Shown: positions 1-4,992, numbered from the stretch's first letter. The stretch: 5,259 bases of DNA from Gallionellaceae bacterium (GCA_031277195.1 JAITMU010000062.1:1-5259), one strand, 5' to 3'. A program made the numbers and translations. The notes: generated from the letters alone by a model not told the origin.

Positions 1-128
1 TGCTATTGCGGGCTTTGATTTGGTGGTCGTGCTGCCCTGTAACTGGTATTGTAACCGGCTAATTAAAAAGAAATTTCCATTTTCTTATTTTTAAGATACT
101 CACAAATCTACTCACGCCACGCGCCCGC

Positions 129-156
129 TTGAGACATTACCCTCTGTCGCCATACT
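129..156 (+). promoter_or_regulatory. Possible second, upstream promoter for brnTA
   Basis: TTGAGA at 129-134 (5 of 6 matches to the -35 consensus) is followed after 16 nt by CATACT at 151-156 (4 of 6 matches to the -10 consensus). It would start a transcript near 163-164 with a leader of about 64 nt before brnT. It is weaker than the promoter at 192-220 and may be chance in this AT-rich stretch. Confidence 0.3.
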
Positions 157-175
157 GAAAAAAGCGCAATAATCC

Positions 176-183
176 GTAGCTAC
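176..183. promoter_or_regulatory. Candidate operator palindrome upstream of the brnTA promoter
   Basis: GTAGCTAC is a perfect 8-bp palindrome ending 8 bp before the -35 element. BrnA-type antitoxins are known to repress their own operons by DNA binding, so a palindrome here is a plausible site. The link is inferred from position only. Confidence 0.25.
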
Positions 184-191
184 AAATTACC

Positions 192-220
192 TTGACGCCA
201 CCCTATTCTGTATTTACAAT
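192..220 (+). promoter_or_regulatory. Sigma-70 type promoter of brnTA
   Basis: TTGACG at 192-197 (5 of 6 matches to TTGACA) and TACAAT at 215-220 (5 of 6 matches to TATAAT) are separated by exactly 17 nt, the preferred spacing. The -10 element ends 7 nt before the brnT ATG at 228. The expected transcription start (about 226-228, with A228 the nearest purine at usual spacing) therefore coincides with the start codon. The transcript should be leaderless or nearly so. A palindrome, TGTA-TT-TACA at 209-218, overlaps the -10 element and could be where the antitoxin represses. Confidence 0.75.
209..218. promoter_or_regulatory. Candidate operator palindrome over the brnTA -10 element
   Basis: TGTATTTACA reads as TGTA and TACA half-sites around a 2-bp centre and covers most of the -10 hexamer at 215-220. 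A repressor bound here would block RNA polymerase. The antitoxin encoded downstream has a ribbon-helix-helix-like end that could bind such a site. This is inferred from position and symmetry, and the palindrome is short. Confidence 0.35.
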
Positions 221-227
221 TTAACTC

Positions 228-497
228 ATGCTCACTTGGGATGAAAACAAACGTCAGGAAAACATCGCCAGGCATGGCGTGGATTTTGTTGGCTGTGATG
301 CGATTTTCGATACGCCCGTAGTGAGTTGGGAAGATGCGCGCGAAGCCTACGGCGAAATGCGCATCAATGTTTTGGGATGGTTGCATGGGCGAATCATGCA
401 CCTGACCTATACCGATGATGGCGAAATCATGCGCGCCATTTCCTTTAGAGAGGCGACACCCCATGAAATCAAACGCTACTTCAAAGATGCCCGCTGA
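228..497 (+). CDS. brnT: BrnT-type toxin (DUF497 family ribonuclease toxin)
   Basis: The protein has 89 residues, the normal size for BrnT toxins, which have a RelE-like fold and act as RNases that stop translation under stress. Family signatures are visible in order: the amino-terminal W4-D5-E6-x-K8 with N12, then H16-G17; F27-D28-x-P30 with D36 and R38; and the carboxyl block R69, S72, R74, A76, E80, Y84, which matches the usual R-x2-S-x-R-x-A-x3-E-x3-Y pattern. The ATG at 228 is the only good start and has no Shine-Dalgarno sequence. A promoter -10 element ends 7 nt before it, so translation is probably leaderless. Its last 35 nt overlap the antitoxin gene. The frame is intact and looks functional. 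The family is a firm call from motifs; activity is inferred. Confidence 0.92.
   Translation: MLTWDENKRQENIARHGVDFVGCDAIFDTPVVSWEDAREAYGEMRINVLGWLHGRIMHLTYTDDGEIMRAISFREATPHEIKRYFKDAR
447..453 (+). promoter_or_regulatory. Ribosome binding site of brnA, inside brnT
   Basis: AGAGAGG lies 9 nt before the ATG at 463, within the end of the toxin gene. It supports 463 as the antitoxin start over the in-frame ATG at 487, which has no comparable site. It gives the antitoxin its own ribosome entry, unlike the toxin. Confidence 0.55.
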
Positions 498-810
498 CTT
501 CCCGCGCACTCAAGCCGAAATTGACGCACTGATTGCCCGCGCCAAACCGGCGGCCTACGACCCCGAAGTTGATGCCTACGACCCTAACGACCCAACAGCA
601 GTAAATGAGGCCATGCGCGATGCCGTGGTGGTGCGTAGCGGCGGCGCTCAAGCCGTGCGCGAAGCCCTGTTAGCCCGTCGCACACGCGGCAAAGGTAAGA
701 AGCCCGCAAAGGAATTGGTTAGCCTGCGCATCCCGCCTGACGTTCTCGCCAAGTGGAAGGCCACCGGCGAAGGTTGGCAAACCAGGATGGTTGAACGGTT
801 GCGTTTCTAG
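463..810 (+). CDS. brnA: BrnA-type antitoxin (DUF4415 family)
   Basis: The protein has 115 residues and is predicted to bind and neutralise the adjacent toxin and to repress the operon. The carboxyl end carries the BrnA signature: a strand-like V86-S-L-R-I90, a helix P91-P92-D-V-L-A-K-W98, then G102-x-G104-W-Q-T-R108 and a final helix. This is a ribbon-helix-helix-like DNA-binding and dimerisation unit. The amino half is a less conserved linker with a doubled AYDP motif (31-34 and 38-41) and a basic stretch at 72-80 that precedes the DNA-binding part. It is somewhat longer than many BrnA proteins. The start at 463 was chosen for the AGAGAGG site 9 nt upstream; 487 is the alternative. Overlap with brnT by 35 nt implies one mRNA. 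The toxin-first order is typical of this family. Confidence 0.9.
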   Translation: MKSNATSKMPADFPRTQAEIDALIARAKPAAYDPEVDAYDPNDPTAVNEAMRDAVVVRSGGAQAVREALLARRTRGKGKKPAKELVSLRIPPDVLAKWKATGEGWQTRMVERLRF

Positions 811-901
811 CGCCATCCCCGCCTCCAGCAATCTACATGAGGGGAAATCCCTGCTGTTACCTGGTTTTCTGGCCTTCGTTGGACTACGTTTTATTGCTTG
901 G
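811..901. other. Convergent intergenic gap between brnA and the tRNA gene
   Basis: This 91-bp gap lies between two converging transcription units. I see no coding potential and no clear intrinsic terminator on either strand: the best pairing (CAGCA and TGCTG around 827-856) is a 5-bp stem with a large interior and no following T run. T-rich patches at 864-868 and 889-892 have no stem before them. Termination may depend on Rho or on factors not visible here. The gap lies just past the tRNA 3' end, a position that often holds recombination footprints. Confidence 0.5.
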
Positions 902-978
902 TGGTGGGTCGTGCTGGACTCGAACCAGCGACCAAAGGATTATGAGTCCTCTGCTCTAACCAACTGAGCTAACGACCC
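902..978 (-). tRNA. tRNA with anticodon CAT, probably tRNA-Ile2 (lysidine type)
   Basis: The gene is 77 nt and encodes its own CCA (902-904). A full cloverleaf can be drawn: a 7-bp acceptor stem GGGTCGT/ACGACCC, a D arm GCTC/GAGC, an anticodon stem closed by a G-T pair with loop CTCATAA (anticodon at 942-944), a 5-nt variable loop, and a T stem GCTGG/CCAGC with TTCGAGT loop. CAT could mean elongator Met or Ile2. From position 8 on, the variable loop and T arm closely follow the known E. coli tRNA-Ile2 pattern (TTGGTCGCTGG) rather than tRNA-Met, so Ile2, read as AUA-decoding after lysidine modification by TilS, is preferred. It is not an initiator: pairs 1-72 match and the anticodon stem lacks the GGG/CCC run. 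It starts 5 nt after the rpoD stop, so it is probably cut from the operon transcript by RNase P. Confidence 0.95.
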
Positions 979-983
979 GTGTA

Positions 984-3068
984 TCAATCTTCGCCGTCGA
1001 GGAAGCTCTTGAGTTTTTCCGAGCGGGAAGGGTGACGCAGTTTGCGCAGCGCCTTGGCTTCGATCTGGCGGATGCGTTCGCGGGTCACATCGAACTGCTT
1101 GCCGACTTCTTCCAGCGTGTGATCGGTGTTCATCTCGATGCCGAAGCGCATGCGCAACACTTTCGCTTCGCGCGGCGTCAGGCTGTCGAGGATGTCGGCG
1201 GTCACGTTGCGCAGGCTGTCGTACACGGCGGCTTCGACCGGCGCCAGCGTGTTGGAGTCTTCGATGAAGTCGCCCAGATGCGAGTCGTCGTCGTCGCCGA
1301 CCGGCGTTTCCATCGAGATCGGCTCCTTGGCGATTTTCAGAATCTTGCGAATCTTGTCTTCCGGCATTTCCATCTTGATCGCCAGCGTCGCCGCGTCGGC
1401 TTCCAGACCTGTCTCCTGCAAAATCTGGCGCGAGATGCGGTTCATCTTGTTGATGGTTTCGATCATGTGCACCGGAATGCGGATGGTGCGCGCCTGGTCG
1501 GCGATGGAGCGCGTGATGGCCTGACGAATCCACCAGGTCGCGTAGGTCGAAAATTTGTAGCCGCGGCGGTACTCAAACTTGTCCACGGCTTTCATCAGGC
1601 CGATGTTGCCTTCCTGAATCAGATCGAGGAATTGCAGACCGCGATTCGTGTATTTCTTGGCGATGGAAATCACCAGACGCAGGTTGGCCTCGATCATGTC
1701 GCGCTTGGCGCGGCGTGCCTTGGCTTCGCCGTTGGTCATCTGCTTGTTGATTTCCTTCAAATCCTTGATCGGAATGCCGACGCGCTGTTGCAAGCTCATC
1801 AGCTTTTCCTGCTGCTCGACGATGGCGTGCTCAAAACGTGCCAGCGTTTCGCTGTACGGTTTTTTCGCTGCCACTTCGTGCTTGATCCAGTCGAGGCGAT
1901 CTTCGTGTCCGGGGAAGGCCTTGATGAAATGCGCGCGCGGCATGCGCGCTTTGGTAACGCACATTTCCTGAATGTTGCGCTCGTAGGTGCGAACTTCGTC
2001 CACCAGATTGCGCATGGTGTCGCACAGCGCGTCAACCTGCTTGGCGGAGAAGCGGAACTGCATCAGCTCGGTGGAAATCTTGCCTTGCAACGTGTCGTAT
2101 TGTTTACTGCGGTAGCCGTACTTTTCGTACGCCTTGCCCATCTTGGTGAACAGCGCCGCAATCGTCGAGAAATGGGCGAGCGCGTCTTCCTTGAGTTGCG
2201 CCAGATTGGCGGCGGCAACGGCTTCGCCGCCGTCAGCGTCATCTTCGTCTTCCGCGTCTTCATCAACTTCCGCGTCCTCATCAACTTCCGCTGCGGCGCC
2301 CGCCATCTCGTCCACGTCGGAATCGACGAAGCCGTCGATCACCTCGTCCACGCGCAATTCGTCGCGCGCAACCTTGTCGGCCAGCATGAGGATTTCGGCG
2401 ATGGTCGCCGGACAGGCGGAAATCGCCTGAATCATGTGCTTGAGGCCTTCCTCGATGCGCTTGGCGATGACGATTTCGTCTTCGCGCGTAAGCAGGCCGA
2501 CCGTGCCCATCTCGCGCATGTACATGCGCACGGGATCGGTGGTGCGACCAAATTCGGAATCCACAGTGGACAGCGCGGCTTCGGCAGCTTCGGCAGCGTC
2601 CTCGTCCGCCACCACCGGCGTCACTTCCGACATGATCTGGTTGTCCACGTCCGGCGCTTCGTCGCAGACGGTGATGCCCATGTCGTTGATCATGCTGACC
2701 ACGCCTTCGATCTGCTCGACTTCCAGCATGTCCGGCAGGTGGTCGTTGATTTCGCCGTAGGTCAGGTAGCCGCGCTCCTTGCCCAGAACGATCAGTGATT
2801 TCAGGCGGGTGCGACGCGCCTCGACATCCTGAAACTGCTCAGGCGTCGCCACCGGCTTGTTGCCGTTGGGCGTCGTTTTGGCGGCTGTCTTGGCGCTTGC
2901 CTTGGGAGCGACGACCTTGGCGCTTGCTTTGGGGGCGACGGCCTTGGCGCTTGCCTGGGGAGCGGCTGCCTTGGCGCTTGCCTTGACAGGTGTCGCTTTG
3001 ACGCTCGCAGCTTTTGCAGTTGCCGCCGGTTTGGCAGCAGGTTTTTTCGTGGGTTGCCGAGTTGCCAT
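984..3068 (-). CDS. rpoD: RNA polymerase primary sigma factor RpoD (sigma-70)
   Basis: The protein has 694 residues. It directs RNA polymerase to housekeeping promoters. Domains in order: an Ala/Lys-rich tail with repeats (about 1-75); region 1.1 (about 80-140); region 1.2 (FGRTTDPVRMYMREMG, 173-188); a non-conserved region with an acidic patch (261-282); regions 2.1-2.4 (about 455-535), including the -10 melting and recognition helix around YATWWIRQAITR (509-520); region 3 (about 540-600); and region 4 (about 615-685) with the -35 recognition helix TLEEVGKQFDVTRERIRQIE (651-670). All core residues look intact. It is longer than the 613-residue E. coli protein, as is common in betaproteobacteria. 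The ATG at 3068 was chosen because the family begins MA-rich and Lys-rich here. A GTG in frame at 3110 would add 14 atypical residues. A weak GGAA lies 10 nt before the ATG. It is third in the yqeY-dnaG-rpoD operon and has its own candidate promoter. Confidence 0.98.
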   Translation of the reverse strand: MATRQPTKKPAAKPAATAKAASVKATPVKASAKAAAPQASAKAVAPKASAKVVAPKASAKTAAKTTPNGNKPVATPEQFQDVEARRTRLKSLIVLGKERGYLTYGEINDHLPDMLEVEQIEGVVSMINDMGITVCDEAPDVDNQIMSEVTPVVADEDAAEAAEAALSTVDSEFGRTTDPVRMYMREMGTVGLLTREDEIVIAKRIEEGLKHMIQAISACPATIAEILMLADKVARDELRVDEVIDGFVDSDVDEMAGAAAEVDEDAEVDEDAEDEDDADGGEAVAAANLAQLKEDALAHFSTIAALFTKMGKAYEKYGYRSKQYDTLQGKISTELMQFRFSAKQVDALCDTMRNLVDEVRTYERNIQEMCVTKARMPRAHFIKAFPGHEDRLDWIKHEVAAKKPYSETLARFEHAIVEQQEKLMSLQQRVGIPIKDLKEINKQMTNGEAKARRAKRDMIEANLRLVISIAKKYTNRGLQFLDLIQEGNIGLMKAVDKFEYRRGYKFSTYATWWIRQAITRSIADQARTIRIPVHMIETINKMNRISRQILQETGLEADAATLAIKMEMPEDKIRKILKIAKEPISMETPVGDDDDSHLGDFIEDSNTLAPVEAAVYDSLRNVTADILDSLTPREAKVLRMRFGIEMNTDHTLEEVGKQFDVTRERIRQIEAKALRKLRHPSRSEKLKSFLDGED
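2254..2289 (-). repeat. 18-bp tandem duplication in the acidic part of rpoD
   Basis: Two adjacent 18-bp units (2254-2271 and 2272-2289) differ at one base. They encode the doubled acidic motif EVDEDA (residues 261-272) in the non-conserved region of sigma between regions 1.2 and 2.1. The unit is a multiple of 3, so copy-number change keeps the frame. Confidence 0.85.
2889..2990 (-). repeat. 27-bp tandem repeat encoding the Ala/Lys tail of RpoD
   Basis: Three full 27-bp units (2889-2915, 2916-2942, 2943-2969) and most of a fourth (from 2970) each begin with CTTGGCGCTTGC on the plus strand. In RpoD they encode about four copies of a 9-residue unit of the type ASAKxxAPK near residues 30-60. The period is in frame, so gain or loss of a unit would change only tail length. 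Confidence 0.9.
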
Positions 3069-3128
3069 GATCGGTAGATTCCAGATAGATATTGAAGCGG
3101 GAAGGAGCACCGCGGAAAAAAGCGGACA

Positions 3129-3156
3129 ATTATACCTTAATTTTCAGGACATCCAA
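3129..3156 (-). promoter_or_regulatory. Candidate internal promoter for rpoD
   Basis: On the minus strand a perfect -10 hexamer TATAAT (3129-3134) overlaps the TAA stop of dnaG (3130-3132). A weak -35, TTGGAT at 3151-3156 (3 of 6 matches), lies 16 nt upstream inside dnaG. Transcription would begin near 3122, giving rpoD a leader of about 55 nt. In E. coli the rpoD gene also has promoters within or near dnaG, so a separate supply of sigma factor is plausible. The match comes from sequence only. Confidence 0.6.
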
Positions 3157-4872
3157 TCGCTTAACTGCGCTCAACAACTGCCGGTACAACGCCTGTTCCT
3201 GCGCGTTCATGCCGTCCAGCCCTTTGGCTTGCAGCGCCTGCAACTGCTGTTTGCGCGCAGCTTCCTGCTGTTTTTCCAGCAGGCCAAGCAATTCGGCTTC
3301 CACATCGAAATCCTCGCCCCATTGCAGAATGTCCGCCTGCGCGGCGGCGAGTTCGGCTGCGTGCGCTGTGCCGTGAAATTGTTGAATGATGACGGCAGCG
3401 CGCGGAATTTCGTCGCCCCCCTGAAAATACGCGACCAGCGCGGTCGCGGCGTCGCTCTCCTCCGCCTGCCAGCCGTCCGGCAAGGTTTTCGCCAGTTCCG
3501 GCTTGAACAACAAACAGCGCAGCAGCGCGCGCGCGTTGGAAACGCCACTGCGCGGGGCGCGGGGCGGCGCGCGGCGACTGTGCGCGCCGAGCGACTGGAT
3601 TTTGTACAGCCCTTCCAGCTCGTCCTGACTGACGCCCGCGCGCGCCGCCAGTTCCTTGCGCAGCAACAAGCCGGTCGCAGGCGCGGTGATCGCGGTCACC
3701 AACGGCTTGGCGTGCTCCAGCAAGGCGCTGCGCCCTTCCTGCGTCTGCAAATCGACCTGGGCGGACAATTCCCCCAGCAGATACGCGGACAGCGGCAACG
3801 ATTCGATTTCCAGCAACCGCTCGAATGCGTCCTTGCCGTGCGCGCGGATGTAGCTGTCGGGATCATGCTCCGGCGGCAAAAACAGAAAGCGCAGTTGCTT
3901 GCCGTCCTGCAAATGCGGCAAGGCATTTTCCAGCGCGCGCCAGGCGGCGCGGCGTCCGGCCGTGTCGCCGTCGAAGCAGAAAACCACCTGCTCGGTGAGC
4001 TTCAGCAATTTCTGGATATGAAACGGCGTCGTGGCCGTGCCCAACGTGGCGACGGCATACTCGACGCCGAGCTGCGCCAGCGCCACCACGTCCATATAGC
4101 CTTCCACCACCAGCGCTTTCTTTTCGGCGCGAATGGCTTTTTGCGCCTGGAACAAGCCGTACAACTCGCGGCCTTTTTCAAACAGCTGGGTTTCCGGCGA
4201 GTTGAGATATTTGGGTTCGCCCTGATCCAGGATGCGACCGCCGAAACCGATGATCTGCCCGCGCGCGTTCACGATGGGAAACATGATGCGGTCGCGGAAG
4301 CGGTCGTAGCGTTTGCCCTCATCGTTCGCGATCACCAGTCCGGTTTCCACCAGACTCGCATCCTGATAGTTCGGAAAAACCGCCTCCAGATTCTGCCAGC
4401 CCTCCGGCGCGTAACCGATGCCGAAACGCGCGGCAATTTCGCCGGAGAGGCCGCGTCGCTTGAGGTATTCGATGGCGCGCGGCGATTGCTTGAGTTGCTC
4501 GCGGTAATAGCGCGTCGCGGTTTGCATCACCTCGTAAAGATCAGGCGCGACCTTGCGCTGCGCGGCGACAGATGACGTTTCGCGCGGCACCGTCACGCCG
4601 ATGCTGCGCGCGAGGTCTTCCACCGCATCAGGGAAGGTCATCCCGTTGTACTCCATCAGAAACCCGATGGCATTGCCGTGCGCGCCGCAACCGAAGCAGT
4701 GATAAAACTGTTTGCTCCGGCTGACCGTGAAAGAGGGGGATTTGTCGTTATGGAAGGGGCAGCGGGCTTCGTAGTTCGCGCCTGCTTTTTTCAGCGGGAC
4801 GTAACGCTCGACCACATCCACGATGTCGATGCGGTTGAGCAAGTCATGGATGAAATTTTGTGGAATCGCCAC
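3130..4872 (-). CDS. dnaG: DNA primase DnaG
   Basis: The protein has 580 residues, normal for the family. It makes RNA primers at the replication fork. Domains in order: an amino-terminal zinc-binding domain with C38-x2-H41 and C59-x2-C62; an RNA polymerase core from about 110, including the basic segment D190-RFRDRIMFP199; a TOPRIM fold with catalytic E257 (VVEGYMD, with D261), D301 and D303 (FDGDTAGRR), and D337/D339 (HDPDSY); a basic/proline linker at 431-443; and a helical helicase-binding carboxyl domain (about 445-580). The start is a GTG at 4870-4872, chosen because the family begins near MAIPQNFI and a GGAG site (4879-4882) sits 6 nt upstream. An in-frame ATG at 4921-4923 lies inside the inverted repeat and would add 17 non-family residues. 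The gene ends 61 bp before rpoD. All catalytic residues are present. Confidence 0.98.
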   Translation of the reverse strand: MAIPQNFIHDLLNRIDIVDVVERYVPLKKAGANYEARCPFHNDKSPSFTVSRSKQFYHCFGCGAHGNAIGFLMEYNGMTFPDAVEDLARSIGVTVPRETSSVAAQRKVAPDLYEVMQTATRYYREQLKQSPRAIEYLKRRGLSGEIAARFGIGYAPEGWQNLEAVFPNYQDASLVETGLVIANDEGKRYDRFRDRIMFPIVNARGQIIGFGGRILDQGEPKYLNSPETQLFEKGRELYGLFQAQKAIRAEKKALVVEGYMDVVALAQLGVEYAVATLGTATTPFHIQKLLKLTEQVVFCFDGDTAGRRAAWRALENALPHLQDGKQLRFLFLPPEHDPDSYIRAHGKDAFERLLEIESLPLSAYLLGELSAQVDLQTQEGRSALLEHAKPLVTAITAPATGLLLRKELAARAGVSQDELEGLYKIQSLGAHSRRAPPRAPRSGVSNARALLRCLLFKPELAKTLPDGWQAEESDAATALVAYFQGGDEIPRAAVIIQQFHGTAHAAELAAAQADILQWGEDFDVEAELLGLLEKQQEAARKQQLQALQAKGLDGMNAQEQALYRQLLSAVKRLDVLKIKV

Positions 4873-4878
4873 GCCATG

Positions 4879-4882
4879 CTCC
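4879..4882 (-). promoter_or_regulatory. Ribosome binding site that sets the dnaG GTG start
   Basis: GGAG on the minus strand lies 6 nt before the GTG at 4872. It decides between this start and the longer reading frame. It begins 16 nt downstream of the base of the large inverted repeat, so a folded hairpin would sit just outside the ribosome's landing area. Confidence 0.65.
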
Positions 4883-4898
4883 ACTGTTTTAAAGTTTC

Positions 4899-4987
4899 CC
4901 CCTCTCCCCCGCCCCTCTCCCACAAGGGGAGAGGGGAGACCGAAGCAAGCCCCTCTCCCCTTGTGGGAGAGGGGTTGGGGAGAGGGG
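4899..4987. repeat. 89-bp inverted-repeat element (REP/MITE-like) between yqeY and dnaG
   Basis: Two 38-bp arms (4899-4936 and 4950-4987) are inverted copies matching at 36 of 38 positions, around a 13-nt spacer. The only differences are the two bases at 4910-4911. Each arm is itself partly palindromic: CCCCTCTCCC pairs with GGGAGAGGGG across a short loop, so two alternative folds exist. The strand bias (C/T against G/A) is extreme. It fills nearly all of the gap, beginning 5 nt after the yqeY stop. C/T-G/A palindromes of this style recur in many bacterial genomes. No T run follows on either side, so it is not a standard intrinsic terminator. No transposase is present. Confidence 0.85.
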
Positions 4988-4992
4988 TTAAA

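Larger units (their letters stand above)
1..227. other. Intergenic or left-edge segment with no supported gene
   Basis: No convincing coding region is visible before brnT. A short open frame runs in from the left edge and stops with TAA at 92-94, but its 30 residues match no family I recognise. Positions 61-115 are clearly AT-rich compared with the rest of the window, with A and T runs. Positions 39-58 hold two near-identical 8-mers, gtaactgg and gtaaccgg, 4 nt apart. Positions 21-34 resemble the 3' end of the tRNA gene found at 902-978. The last 100 bases hold the candidate brnTA promoters and palindromes listed separately. Confidence 0.6.

Noticed and set aside
2..94. Tail of a gene entering from the left edge
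   Set aside because: The frame is open for only 30 codons before TAA at 92-94, and its residues match nothing I recognise. It cannot be told from chance without the upstream sequence.
180..509. 109-codon minus-strand open frame opposite brnT
   Set aside because: It lies fully across the well-supported brnT gene and shows no family motif.
827..856. Intrinsic terminator after brnA
   Set aside because: The pairing CAGCA/TGCTG is only 5 bp around a 20-nt interior and is not followed by a T run.
1032..2798. 588-codon open frame on the plus strand opposite rpoD
   Set aside because: It is the antisense shadow of a highly conserved, GC-rich sigma factor gene. Its translation is rich in H, V, F, R and D with no recognisable domain, and no ribosome site or promoter is apparent.
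2889..2990. CRISPR-like repeat array
   Set aside because: The 27-bp units are directly adjacent with no spacers and code in frame for the RpoD tail. They are a coding tandem repeat.
3069..3110. Longer rpoD start at the in-frame GTG 3108-3110
   Set aside because: It would add 14 hydrophobic residues not typical of sigma factors, and the ATG at 3068 gives the usual MA-x-R/K start.
2857..4575. 572-codon open frame on the plus strand opposite dnaG
   Set aside because: It is antisense to dnaG and spans the dnaG-rpoD boundary. The product has low complexity (repeated A/L from the rpoD repeats, then Q/R/F-rich) and no family match I can see.
4873..4923. Longer dnaG start at the in-frame ATG 4921-4923
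   Set aside because: The extra 17 residues come from the inverted repeat and are Gly/Arg-rich, unlike any DnaG start. A GGAG site supports the GTG at 4872.
4899..4987. The inverted repeat as a standard Rho-independent terminator
   Set aside because: The hairpin would be very stable, but no U tract follows on the minus strand (AAACTTT comes next), and dnaG downstream has no obvious promoter of its own in the remaining 26 bp.
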